A DNA stretch of 64,000 nucleotides from Otatea glauca (GCA_036346275.1 CM070725.1:48050104-48114103); one strand, 5' to 3'. Positions 1 to 11,970 are shown, numbered from the stretch's first letter. Program-made: numbers and translations. Notes: generated by a model from the letters alone, not told the origin.

Positions 1-380
1 GTACTAGAGAGTGACAGAACCTCCCCTCGTAGGAGATTCGGACGTCGCCGTGTCCATAGTCTCATCGCTTGTCGTGAACTTTCTCGGTAACGGCATCGAC
101 AGTAGCTCTGATACCAAATGTTCGAAATCAATCACTGATTTCCTCTCACTAGGGAATCACACCCTCACTTGTGTTACACACACTATCACAGTGTCTACTT
201 GAAATCAATCACTGATCTCTTTCACAAAGACACACACATACATGCATATGAGATAAACACACACGTACAGGAAAGGATCAAAGTTAAAAAGAAGAGACAA
301 GTTCACACGCACTCATGTCTTTGCTATGATATTTTCTTGACACCTCTCTCCTCACATAAACCAAAGACCCGGTACAAATA
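1..380 (-). mobile_element. 5' end of a copia-type LTR retrotransposon (partial)
   Basis: Around 95-115 the plus strand reads gctctgatacca, which on the minus strand is TGGTATCAGAGC. This is the usual copia primer-binding site, complementary to initiator Met-tRNA. Bases 1-112 would then be the start of the internal region on the minus strand, and the AT-rich stretch from about 115 the adjoining LTR. The LTR-like part contains a direct repeat of gaaatcaatcactgat (about 125 and 200). No coding sequence is seen, and the far LTR boundary was not found. Confidence 0.4.
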
Positions 381-964
381 AATACTACTAGTGATGATGC
401 AACAACTCACACGATGTTAATGACGCCACTAATGATGCCCCACATTGCTAATGACCCGGTCAAGACAACAGAACGTGCACACACACATGCACATGCAGCT
501 ACATGCAAATTTGACTAAGTGAACAAAAACATGGAAACAACAATTAAAACAAGATTATTTCCAACACGGATATTGGAAAACAACAATAACCAAACATCTA
601 AAATGCATTCCCGGTGAAATACCATGTTCAAGCATGCCCATAAACCCTCTTGACCTAAAAAATGAAGGAACAAAGGCATGCCCATGATGGCCTGATGAAG
701 CAGAAATAGTTCGTGTGGCAGTTCCTATGCAATCAATTATCATACAGACTACCATATCACAAGGGTATGTTGACCATAGTTACCAGAAACGTAATTCGTC
801 CGAGTCGCGGTACGAGATTTGGGTTCGTGGTTCGCCACTTTTTCTTTCAATTTCCACTGCGAACACGACCCCGTGCCCTAAACCGGTTCGGGTTCAATGA
901 ATCATGTTCGCGATTTGCGGGGTTTACAAAGAATCCGGTAACTATGATTTTAATCCATCTCAAC
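381..964. other. Intergenic stretch with no recognised feature
   Basis: No coding region, RNA gene or clear repeat boundary was recognised. This stretch lies downstream of the PUX gene, so it may include its 3' untranslated region. Confidence 0.3.
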
Positions 965-3900
965 TCATTGTGTAACCTGACTACTTGACAGTGAACAATA
1001 ACTGACATTACTTAACTGTTGAAAGTTAAAAAAACCTTCCACTAAAGCTATATACGAAATTAAGCATTGTTCAATGGCATATGAATATAAGAGCACTAAT
1101 ATACAGAGGGTCACGATGAAAAATTGAAAACAGCAAAATAAACTGCAGAAACATTGTATTTTCTTTGTTAGAGCAAGTATGGATGACAAGCGGGTGCAGG
1201 CATACGATCCAGTATACCAGGTTAGTGGTGGCTGCATTGATCTTTCTCAATAGAACTTCTTTTGTAAAAAATACAATCGTTGGATAGAAATAAAAAAAAT
1301 GGCAGAATTACCAGTCTATAGGTTCCTGGCTTGAAAGTCCTGCTGATGTCTATGAAATCAAAAAGAGCCTGTAGGAATCCCAGAAAGTTAGAAGCAGGTA
1401 TAATGAATGATTTCATTAGGGATTCTCGCAACAGAAAGCAGCTTACCTGAAGCTTGTTAGATTTCAAAAAGTGCCTTCCCTGGCGACTACCATCAGGCAT
1501 GCGAACTACAACTGTGACGGCTCCTTCATCATTTGGCAGCGGCTCCTTTGGTAAAGACGCTTGTTTGGCTGCAAGCTTGGACTCCAATTCCTATTTTCAT
1601 AATATATCATGATAGTCAATATAACACTGCTGCCAAAAAATGCACAAAACATGGAAAATACAGATTAAACGCTCTTAACAGAATCTGCAGAAGAAAAGGA
1701 ACATGCTTCCTTATCATTTGTTTGATGGTGGAGACAATCACAGCCAAAACTAGCAACAGGCCAACACTAACTTCCGATGCTCATGCTTCTGAGGACATCT
1801 CTGGTACTAGACTGATTCTAATCAAGCCTAAGTTAGTTTTAAAATTATGTCCAGCTCAGAACCAAGTAAAACATTATACTAATTTTAACAATCTAAGGCA
1901 TATCTTACGCACAGGTATTCATATCTAAACTTATGTTAAAACTTGCAAGCATATTTCTTGCCAACCCAACCCAATAATAATTTAATAAATCATCCTGCGA
2001 CAAGCAAAACGTTTCTGAGCCAATACTTCTTCCTCAAGTTGTTTTCTCAGCTTTGCCGCCTCCTCTTGCTTTTGCCGTTCAATAGCAGCTTCTCTTGCAG
2101 CAGCAGCTTCTAATCTGCGGAGCTCAGCCTCCTGCACAGCCTTCAACTCTTTCTCTCGATCTGCTTGGAGGGATGCAAGATACTCATCATCCTATAATTG
2201 AAATACCAGGTGTCATATGCAGTAGTTGTTATATTCTTCAGCAAATAAATACTGCACCATACCTGCTGCTCCCTTAACAACCGCTGTGCAGTTAATGTTG
2301 GCGATGGTGGACGTGCTACTCGGGGATAGAGAGTTGAGTTTCCATGAGATGGGAAGGAAAATGGATATGCTGCACCTTCAGGAATCCCACCAAACATTGC
2401 AGCCTCAAGCATCACAGCTTCATCATGCTCTTCAGAAGAAATGCCACCCCACTTTTCAAAAAAAATAATAATAGGATTGTGAGTAGTGGAGAAACTGTAG
2501 TGTGCCCAAATTTTAGCTCACCAGAGGCATGATGCGATTAGAATACCTCCTCTGAGGGGAAACCTCCATTGTTCTGGTGATCATTTTGAATGATATGAGG
2601 CCGAGGGTTTGAGGGAGGATTGTCAGCCCTTTGCACTGCTTCTGCTGACTCAGCATTTCCAGATGGAATACGCCTAAAACACTGTCTAACTAATGGTCGT
2701 TCCTCAACATCTTCCATGTCCTCTTGGAACTTCTGTTCATCTACCGATTGCCCAGAAGTTCCAACTTTCCCTGCGGTTAGTCCTTGCCTCCAACAAGAAA
2801 GGATGCATAAGAAGCAGGTTAGACTGAAGTTATTACATACAACACACATTGCTCATGCTTAGCTAATCAAACAAAAACAACAACCAAGCCTTTTGTCCCA
2901 AACAAGTTGGGGTAGGCCTTAGCTAATCAAAACTGACTACAAATTACACAAACAGCCAAAGGATAAGGTAGACTTCAGCTGCAAGAATACATTGCTTTTA
3001 TGAAACTGAAAGCATAAAAAAAGAAACTCAAGACTGGTGGAACAATGGACAATGAGTAAGCGATATACATTGACAGGAACCTAGTGACTTATTGATACAC
3101 GAATAATTGAACATAAGTTAGTAGATAGATAACAATATTTGATTGTCACCTTGCAACTGTCCCACTTGCCCCATCAATGTCTTCCTTATCAGATAAATCA
3201 GAAGAATGATCAACCAGATGCATTCCTTCTTGGCGTAGTACTCTCTCTCGCTCCGCTTTCTGATTAATCACATAAAAAAATGTATTTGAGCATAAAGGTA
3301 TATTCATATATGCACAAAAACAGAATTTTGCGTCTGGGGGAACTACCTCCAAGGACATATAAACTGCCTGATCAAGCTCATCATCATCTCTTCCACGTGA
3401 TGCATTTTCACGTTCACCACTCTTTAGGCCCTAAATACAACGGATTTGGTCAAAAATAACGTGAAATCTAAATGTTTAGAAGAATGAGATATCCAATAAG
3501 CACTTACATTTGTCAGTCCTTCAGCGTCTCTTTTTGATGCTTCAATGGCTGCACGGATCATCTCCTCTTCTATGTCATTGTTATAGTCAGTAACGTCAAC
3601 CAATGGAGGAGCATTTGGCACAGAATAGTTTGAGCTTGAGGTATTTCTTGGGATATTAGGAGCATGAGAACATGCCGAGTCATCATCACCTTCACCAATT
3701 ACAACAGTCCCATGAACCTCCGGACCATACGAAGACTCATGGCCAGTAACATCTTCAATAACAGGACCCTGGCCAGAACTACCTGTTTGAGGATTGTTGT
3801 CATTAACTTCAATAGGTATCTGCCTCACCTCCCTCGGGTGTGTAACATGAGGTCCCCGACCAAAGATACCAGCAGCAGCTCTCTCAACAAAGTTTGGATC

Positions 3901-6900
3901 CATAAATGCAGAACGGTTACCCAAAGTTTCAGGAAACAAAGGCCTGGGGAATGTGGGATCAAGTGGTTCATCAAGATCCATCATATCATCATGACTGGCA
4001 GGTATAAGGTTCTGATTGATTCTGGTGCTGAAATCATACAGCTCAGTTATATTTTGCAAAGGGAACAGCATGGGCATAGGGCAATAGATGCATACAAGAA
4101 AGGAAACAGATAGGAGAACAAAAGACATACATGGTCCTATCTCCATTGAAATAAGCATTCACAGCTTCATTTAGGTCACCACTATGTTCCTGAGTAATAT
4201 TTCATCAGCCAGTCATTATTGTTATGAATAGCACTTGTATTCAATATGAAACCAATGGGCTAGGATATATAGTGTTACATGAGGGTACAAAAGAAAAATA
4301 TATACAAGGCAATACGTATAAAAGGAAAGCCTATATAAGGCAATACACAAATATAAGGCAATACAGGATACTAGCAATCTCTATACAAGATAAGTACAGG
4401 ATATTGTTCACCCAAAAGCTTAAGCTGATGAGAAAAGGTGGGCAATTCACTTATACTTCAACACTCCCCCTCATGTATAGGCTCCCTCAGGCCTAGAACG
4501 TGGAATAGAAGTGGGCTGCAATTATTTTTTTAAGTGCGCCAACCGGGTCTCGAGAGTCTCGAACTCGAGACCTCTTGGCTCTGATACCATATTGAGTTAC
4601 ATACACAGTCAATTCACCCAAAAGCTTAAGCTGATGAGGAAATGTGGGCAATTCACTTATACTTCAACACTCCCCCTCACATTTAGGTTCTCTCAAGCCT
4701 AGGATGTGGAATAGAAGTGGACTGCAATTTTTTTTTTAATTGCGTCAACCGAGTCTTGAACTCGAGACCTCTTGGCTCTGATACCATATTGAGTTGCATG
4801 CACCAACCAGTTTACCCAAAAGCTTAAGCTGATGAGGAAAGGTGGTCAATTCACTTATACTTCAACACTCCCCTCACGTATAGGCTCCCTCAGGCCTAGG
4901 ACGAGGAATAGAAGTAGGCTGCAATTATTTTTTTTAATTGCACCAACCGGGTCTTGAACTCGAGACCTCTTGGCTCTGATACCATATTGAGTTTCATTCA
5001 CCAGCTAGTTCACCCAAAAGCTTAAACTGATGAGGAAAAGTGGGCAATTCACTTATACTTCGACACGGTAAGAAACTCCCAAAGACGCTGACCACGCATG
5101 TGGAGGCGCATATGGAGAACCCAGTCTCGATAATTAAGGCCATCAAAAATAACCGGGCAACGAGGAACAAAGACGGTGCTCGAAGAAGAAACTGCAGATG
5201 ACGACATTTTTTTACAACTGAAAGGTTAATAACGAATTAATGCCAGCCGATTGGATTCACGTCCGCGTCGACCGACTCAAAGCGACGTCGGGTGGCGTTA
5301 AGCGGGCCGTGGCTTAGGCCGAAGGGGGCGTCGGCCGGGCGGCAACTTGGGGGGCAATGGGCGCCGGCCGAGCGCCGGCTTGAGCGGCGACGTCCAAGAA
5401 TGACCGAGGCTGATGCAGGCCAGAGCGCGGAGGGGCGCGCTCGGGCGGAGTTGCGAGGGCGTTGGGGAAGGCACCAGCGGAGGCAGTTGACTTGGAGGAC
5501 GGCAACGCCGACAGCGCGGTGGCCAAGGAAGATGGCATCGGCGCACAGATCTGGAGCAAGTTGTCGCCGACGTCCATGAGCGGTGGATGAGAAGATGGGC
5601 TTCCAGGCGACTGCGCGGGCAAAGTGATGAGGCGACGGATGAACCGACGGAGTTGCAACAGTACAGACGGCGCCGGCCAGGGCAACCGAGTAGCCGAGTG
5701 ACCAGGAGGCCGGCATCAGGCTCAGCAGCTGAGCAGGCAGAGATGAAGAGAAGCCGACAGGAAAACGACCGAGTAATGACCGTGGAGAGCCGACGGGAAG
5801 AGATGCGAACAGGAGGAGTCAGCCAAGCAAGGATCACGCAAGTGCAACGTCAGGTAGAAAACCCTAAACCTAAGCCTGGGCTCTGATACCATATTATGAA
5901 TAGCACTTGTATTCAATATGAGGCCAATGGGCCAGAATGTATAGTGTTCCATGAGGGTACAAAAGGAAAACCTATACAAAGCAATACCTACAAAAGAAAA
6001 GCCTATACAAGGCAATACACAAATATAAGGCAATACAGGATACTAGCAATCTCTATACAAGGTAAGTACAGGATATTGTCTAACAATTATAACCAATAAA
6101 TGAGCCCAGCAAACATCGTAATATTTGTACTTGTGTAAATTTCAATATTGTTTTACAGAAATACTAGATGAAAAATATAAGAAATACACATGAACAAATA
6201 TAAGAAATACACATGAACTTGAGTTCATATTCATCAAGGTGCCACAAATAACTCATTCAGAATGTAGGCTGCTAGTGGCTTCACAAAATCAGGAAAAACA
6301 CAAATCAATTGGAGATTCCATGCTAAAGCTATGCTCAATGCAGCCAGAAGGAACAAAAACTGCAGTATTTCAGTCAGCACTAGTCCAACCCTGTATTTCC
6401 AAGCATTTCCAAACAGGGCAAAAGACTCCCATGGGTTATTGCGACAAAAACCAATAAATAGTTGTGTTCATTCGGTATAACAGTTCAAAATCCACATAGG
6501 GATCGGAAGGCTTGTTCACCAGTGCAAAATCCACATAGAGACCAAATAACTTAATTTTCTTCTGCTCAATCCCAACACACTTCATCTAAAAATGTTTCTC
6601 CCAAAGGATCTACTGGTCAACTAAAACCTGTCCACCCCATAAGTCAACAGGTTTATCGATAAAATCACAAAAAACAGATCTGCAAGCCTTGAGTCATTCA
6701 GTAGACAACGGCAGTCTTCCCAGTTCCCACACAACCAACGACCCAAACATCCCAATAAGGGTTCTTCCCTCTCGCTCCTACTCCAAATACAAATGATACT
6801 TCTCCCTAAAGAAACTGCATAACATAAACATCTGAACGGGTTTAATATTAACTAAGTCGGTTCTCCCACTACATGGAGCAACAAAATTCACAGCCATAAC

Positions 6901-7412
6901 ATTTTATGAGATCCGCGGCAACCCCTCAACTCTAATCCACCGACGATTCAGCATTTCTCGAAGCACAAATATAGACCAAAAACTAAGCGCAAGCATCAAT
7001 CATGGCACCACGGCTCAAACTCGCAGGCATTACACTACACAAACCCCAATTCAGCTACTTTTCTCAACTCTAAGCACCCCACAACCCAGCTCCACATATT
7101 AATCAAACCCTGATGCAAATTGCGCATCACACTCACGCCAGTACACCATCCATCCGCCATCCTATCGCATCTCCATCCAACCCAACCAAGCAGGGGGAAA
7201 GCGAACCCTAACCCCAAACCCGAAGCGAAAAAAAATCCACATGTACGGGACTGTAACGCGGGGTTGAATGGGGGAGGGGAAGGGGCGAGAAGAGAAGAGA
7301 AGGGGAGATGGGGGCGAGTCGGACTCACCTCGAGCTTGCGGACGGCGACGGCCTCGTCGGCGCCGGTGATGCCGACGAAGGTATCGATCGCTTCCTGGGG
7401 CGGCCGCTCCAT
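965..7412 (-). CDS. Plant UBX domain-containing protein, PUX8/PUX9 (SAY1)-like, with altered last exon
   Basis: PUX proteins are adaptors that bind the AAA-ATPase CDC48/p97 through the UBX domain and bring it ubiquitinated cargo. Exons by splice signal and phase (minus strand): 7412-7329, 4189-4131, 4027-3508, 3430-3347, 3259-3150, 2787-2547, 2451-2263, 2191-2027, 1590-1447, 1368-1312, and a doubtful 1231-965. The first ten give 551 codons. The N-terminus is a UBA-like fold ([17 protein letters not shown], then [14 protein letters not shown] across exons 1-2). A UIM-like helix ([18 protein letters not shown]) ends exon 3 and a second acidic helix ([12 protein letters not shown]) ends exon 4. 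Exon 8 is a charged coiled coil, and the UBX fold ([32 protein letters not shown]) fills exons 9-10. The last exon should finish the UBX domain but has diverged (see findings). Intron 1 is about 3.1 kb because of inserted retroelements. Family identity is firm; the C-terminus is not. Confidence 0.85.
2872..2917 (-). mobile_element. Au-SINE 3'-end remnant in PUX intron 5
   Basis: This 46-bp fragment on the minus strand carries CCCCAACTTGTTTGGGAC followed by AAAGGCTTGGTTGTTGTT, the typical 3' end of the plant Au SINE. It is flanked by the 14-bp direct repeat CTTAGCTAATCAAA (2858-2871 and 2918-2931), as expected for a target-site duplication. It is strongly 5'-truncated: the tRNA-like A and B boxes are absent. 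Confidence 0.75.
4220..6085 (-). mobile_element. Non-autonomous LTR retrotransposon in PUX intron 1 (TSD ATTAT)
   Basis: Two near-identical terminal repeats lie at 4220 to about 4400 and about 5891-6085. On the minus strand they begin TGTTAGACAATATCC. At the inner edge of the right copy is ggctctgatacca (about 5878-5890), the Met-tRNA primer-binding site of a copia-type element. The 5-bp sequence ATTAT flanks both ends (4215-4219, 6086-6090). The left LTR has lost its last few bases where the SMART array adjoins it. The internal part (about 5070-5880) is GC-rich, has no gag or pol, and shows only short unrecognised open frames, so the element depends on proteins supplied elsewhere. Confidence 0.8.
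4400..5065 (-). repeat. Tandem SMART array: four short LTRs, three internal segments
   Basis: The same unit repeats head to tail. LTRs of about 77 bp lie at about 4400-4463 (truncated), 4593-4669, 4790-4867 and 4988-5065; on the minus strand they start TGTTGAAGTATAAGTGAATT. Between them are segments of about 120 bp, each with a Met-tRNA primer-binding site (plus strand ggctctgatacca) and a purine-rich tract (plus strand ctccccctcac). That layout of LTR, primer site, tiny interior, polypurine tract and LTR is the definition of SMART (small LTR retrotransposon) elements. No protein is encoded. The array adjoins the left LTR of the larger element in this intron. Confidence 0.8.
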
Positions 7413-8339
7413 GGAGGGAGGGTGGCCGCGCCGGCCTGGGGCTCCGCGGCGACGAGGAGGTTGGGACTTGGGAGTCGGTGAGGAGGGAGGGTCCGGAGGG
7501 AGGCGGAGGAAAGGAGTCGTGAAGCAACGGAGCCGTGTGCGTTAATTCAAGTGTTGTTGATGCGGTGTCTTTTGTTTTTCCTTTTTTGCCCTTTCCTTCG
7601 CTCTCTTGGTAGTTAAGGTTTGATGGGCCGTGGACCGTGGGCTGCTGAGCCTACTAGAGTTCGAATATTTACGTTCGTACCCTCCTGAGGATAGGTAAAA
7701 GCACTGGCTCCCGGTACTGGTATATACCTTGCTGCACCGAGGTGAAACCATGAAAGATCTTTTGGTCACATGATGAATCGCAGCACTGGATGTCAATGTT
7801 TTTAAGGCAAAGAATTGTCCATGCCCGTAGCCCATACCGAACATGTCCTTTTCCGACAATTCCAATTGTAGTCACCGCAACGTATGTGGCTCAGTGATAG
7901 AGCACACAATGTTCTAGTCATGGACTTGTAGTTGTGCAATCGAAGCCCTGTTATTCTCATTACAGGAAAAGATTAGATAGGTAGCTCCTCCTACACATCC
8001 TCATCTGAGTAATTGCATCCAACGATGTTAGATGAGGACATGAGGTAGGGCAGTAGGCGATCCATATGTAAGATTGCTTACAATGATTTTTGGAATTCAG
8101 CAGACCACAGCAAATTTGGGAGAAAACTCGATATAGAATTATGCTGAAATCAACATGAACAAGCAAGCTCGAATTACATCGCTTAAGATTGTACTTCATA
8201 GAAACAGGGAGAATTCAGCTCTGTGAAGTACAGACAGGAGGGCAGATTTGTTGTAGATATCTACAAACACACAAGAATAAAAATGGTTCCCTGAAGAATA
8301 TATGTATTTTGGAGAAGAGCTAACGGAAAATTGAACCAT
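7413..8339. other. Intergenic region between PUX start and rhomboid end
   Basis: The interval should hold the PUX promoter and 5' leader (near 7413-7530, GC-rich) and the rhomboid 3' untranslated region. No other gene, RNA or mobile element was recognised. Confidence 0.4.
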
Positions 8340-8377
8340 CTAAGTACTGCATTTCCATCTGGATGTCGGTACGCAGT

Positions 8378-10964
8378 TCAGGTACTGGCACCAGTGGCAG
8401 ACATCGTTCCCGTTCTTACCCTTGAAAAGCATCACCAGGGTAATCACATATCTGCATCATAAGTCACCTCTGTTAGGTTCCAAGTATGGCTTCTTAATAA
8501 CAAGAGATTGGTCATCCAAGCTATGATGTCAGTTTAGAGCATTGCATATCATGGCACTATTTTGTTTTCTTCCCTTTGCAATACATGGATAGCAGAGCAC
8601 GTCGCCTACTACAAAGTGAGCTGTGGCTGTGGATCTATATACAATACAAGCGCATCACGTCTTTATATGGAGTGGAGAAACTTACCCAATAAGCAGCAAG
8701 AGAAGTGCAGCACCCCACAGAACATACTGGTATACTTTGAACTTCGGAGGTTGATTAGTATGAGGCAACTCATGCCGTTCCATCCAACCAAACTGAGGTC
8801 TTGCCAGCAGCACAAACCCAAGAAGGAATCCAGTCACAAATCCACCAATGTGAGCAAAATTATCAGCATGCGGTAGTACCCCAATTGCCAAATTAATAGC
8901 AACTATAAACAGAAGAGTTATGATAGCTGCTGCCTGCAAGCGCAAACCAACTGAAACTTGCATCGAACAACTAAATAGGAGTAAAACGGTATATGTATAT
9001 TGTCTCTCTTCTGCTAACCTTGTTGGAATAAATAGTCCAGTTCATAATAAGCTCAGACAGCATAGATCCAAGGAGGCCAAACAAAGCTCCAGATGCACCG
9101 ACGGATATGTAGTTACTCCATAAGAACAGTGCAGACAGCACACTGCCACCAAAACCAGATAGCAAGTAGATGATCCCAATGCGCACTTTCAAGCGAGAAA
9201 ACTGACGTCAGTGGAATGGAATGTAAACACAAAGGTAAATACAGCCTACATTCATATCCACATTGCATATGAAGGAAATGAGTCCAAAAAGACTATCCCC
9301 ATACCTTTACACCTGATTACTTCTTAAATAAAGACCAGCAAACTATGTCATACTCAGATTTGTAAAAGAAATGGTCTATGTAATGCCAACAAAATGAAAT
9401 ACTATGTAGCAAGCTATGTGGCTAAAGTGGATGTAAGCCTGTAAAACACAGAGGTAAGATGTGGAATCAAACCTCCGCATCTACTTAATTCAGTCCGACA
9501 TCATTTTCAACAAGTACAACAAGTACCAAGGCAGATAGCTCAGAGAATTCCAGTTCTTAAACATGAAGTAAGTATGTCACAGAAAAAAAAAAGAGACCAG
9601 TGTTACAAAACAACAGATAATGATAGTCAACCGAAGAAGATAGACAATACTGTGATAATGGAAAAAAATGGACCAATTCAGTACTTGTAGGAAGCATACC
9701 AAAACCAAATTGCTGCTCAAGGCGGATTCCAATGAATAGCAGGCTTAGCATGTTGACAATCAAGTGGACTAGACCAGCATGGAGCCAGATACAGCTAATG
9801 AGGCGCCACCCTTGGTGCTGATGAACAACTTTGGCCCAGTTAAGAGCTCCCATCTTCTCCAAACTGCACAGTGGAGTGATCTTTTTGTTAGGACATTTTC
9901 AAGATGAACAAAATTATACCATGTGTTATACAATACAGTGTATTATCATCAAGAGAATTAGCCCCTATTAAACTTTCAGACGTGATAGAATTCATGAACT
10001 AGAACACGCAAAAAAGAACACTTTTTTACAGCTAAAGAGAGATGAAAAGAAAAGTCCACACCTATAATTATCTTAGATTTCAAGAGGTAGTACAAATACA
10101 AAAGCCAATGCGGGGAACATAACCTGGTCGCCTAATTGCCAACTAAAATTGAGAAAAATACTATAGCGTACTATCACAACTATAATTTTAAACTGCCTGT
10201 AAGCGACTTCGACGGTAGAAGACAAATCCTAGAAGAATAAGAGATTCCTTTGCCAATCGAACTGTCCCAGGTATGGTATTTGCATCGCTCCAAATCAAAA
10301 TCAAAATACTTCAGTAGAAATCTACATGCTACATAGGAAATTATTTGCAACAGTACATAATGTTTACTCGCTGCCATCTTAAGGCAGTAGCAATGAAGAT
10401 CAAAATAGTCACCAATGCACAATCTCCCCCATTTCCAAACTACCAGCTAAAAAATTCCGATGAGTACAAAATTTCCGACCTTTACTAGCGATGACACATG
10501 GAAATCTAGCCAAGCTGCCATCTTTCCCTTCAAAATCCCATACGAACCCCAACTCCCTCCGTAACCACGCGAACTCGACGGCAAAACCCCAAAAAATGAG
10601 TACAAAAAATCCCCGCCGTTTTACTCCCAATTTCCCATCAAATCCAGCGATTCAGCGAAGCCGCAAACCAATCGTGAAACCGTAAGACGTACGTGGCGGA
10701 GGAGGGGCCCAGGAGTGGGTTCTCGCGTAGCGGCTGGAAGGCGAACCGGCGGAGGAACCCGGCGACGCAGGCGTCGCCGTGGGGGCTCCCGTGGCGAGGG
10801 CAGTTGTTGACGAACATCTCGACGACGAACACCACGATGCAGGCGACGAGCACGGTGGGCACGAGCCAGGGCCACCAGCCCCGCTCCTCCGCGGCTTCGT
10901 ATCCGCCGTACGATGCGTACTGGTACCCCGCGCGGCCCTTCCCGTCGCCGCCGCCGCTCGCCAT
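8378..10964 (-). CDS. RHOMBOID-like intramembrane serine protease (RBL1/RBL2-type)
   Basis: Rhomboids are polytopic membrane proteases that cut substrate transmembrane helices; plant RBL1/2-type members act in the secretory pathway. Exons (minus strand): 10964-10693, 9863-9700, 9185-9019, 8933-8686, 8453-8378, with consistent GT-AG phases, giving about 308 residues. The cytosolic N-terminus ([14 protein letters not shown]) leads into the first helix ([19 protein letters not shown]). Family motifs follow: [52 protein letters not shown], the catalytic-Ser motif [13 protein letters not shown] and the catalytic-His motif [16 protein letters not shown]. Both catalytic residues are intact. Exon 5 starts in frame ([17 protein letters not shown]), then a 2-bp CT surplus near 8399-8402 shifts the frame to a TGA at 8378-8380. 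In the other frame the conserved Cys-rich tail runs on to a TAG at 8340-8342. The gene looks active in its core, but its tail is in doubt. Confidence 0.88.
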
Positions 10965-11315
10965 GGCTCCCGCGTCGTCGGTGGCTGCGACGGTTAGGGT
11001 TTTGTGGTTATAGCAGCTGCGGGGAGGAGGAGAAGCGGTGAGGAGGTAGACTGGTAGCGTGGGGGTGTAGGAGTAGTGGAGTGGTGGTTGGCGTCGCTCG
11101 TTGCGCCTTTTGGCTTGGCTTGGAAGCGAGGAGGTGAAGAAGCGGAGATAAATGGTGGAGAGTGCGGTGGTCGACAGTGACGGCTGCGGAGGCTATGAGT
11201 CTGCCGTGTGGGTCCCCTGGTCTGTGGGAACCACCGGTCGGTGACGCAACGCGGTTGCTCTCATATTTTTGGAGTTTGGATTCGTTCAGCCGTGCAGGCT
11301 AATGGTTTGGTTTGG
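10965..11315 (-). promoter_or_regulatory. Rhomboid 5' leader and promoter region
   Basis: GC-rich sequence immediately upstream of the rhomboid ATG. It should hold the 5' untranslated region and core promoter, but I could not pick a convincing TATA box. Confidence 0.35.
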
Positions 11316-11970
11316 GTAAGGGAGAATCGTCCAAGTTTCCCACTTTCGTCCCTCCATTTTGAAAAAGACTAAATAAGTTCCTCAAAGTTTCTAGCTCACT
11401 TCCACTTTCATCCTTGTGACATTTATAGTAGTCTTTGCAGTTGATCTTGTCCTGCTCCGCTCATTGCCCGCTCTGCTCGCTATGACCTGGTCTATCTTTG
11501 GTAAGTGATAATTTGTCTAGTCTCTTTTCTCGGTTTTTCTTAAATTTAGCTCTTTTTCACTGGAATTTACAAATCTAGTCACCTTCGTCATGCTCCCACG
11601 CTCCCTAACCGCAGTAGCCGGCGTGCCGCGCACTGGAAGCGTTGGAGCAGGCAGGAGCCAACCAACGAGCGTGGGATATTGCATTTGCATGCAGCAGGAG
11701 TAAGCCTGCCGCGATCGGCGAGTGTGGGAGCTCAATGAAGATGCTAGATTTGCAAATTTTGGTGGGAGGGGGCTAGATTCGAGAAAAACAAAGCAAATAG
11801 GCTAGAAAAATCAAACGAGACAAATGAAGCAAAAGGATTAGATTTGAGAAAAACGAAGCAAAAGACTAGCAAAGGGCCTAAAAGGAGAAGTTTGAGGGGT
11901 CTATTTGGACTTTTTCAAAAGTGAGAGACGAAGTGAGCTTGAGGCGAAATTTGAAGGGCCAAATTACCTT
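11316..11970. mobile_element. Mutator-like element relic with long terminal inverted repeats
   Basis: About 100 bp at each end form an imperfect inverted repeat. The left end has TTTTGAAAAAGACTAAATAA followed by TTCCTCAAAGTTTCT. The right end on the other strand has TTTTGAAAAAGTCCAAATAG followed by CCCCTCAAACTTCTCC. Long inverted ends with an unrelated interior fit a MULE or MULE-derived MITE. I could not settle the 9-bp target duplication. The interior (about 11580-11740) is GC-richer and shares about 25 bp with 13903-13926. No transposase frame is seen. Confidence 0.45.

Noticed and set aside
4021..4060. Extending PUX exon 3 upstream to include ITELYDFS
   Set aside because: The join to exon 2 needs an acceptor there and none exists. 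TTTCAG at 4028 gives a correct phase and a family-like sequence.
5237..5886. GC-rich open frames on both strands inside the LTR element in PUX intron 1 (up to 179 codons)
   Set aside because: They overlap in several frames, have low-complexity composition, match no family I know and lie between LTRs, so they are GC-driven chance frames.
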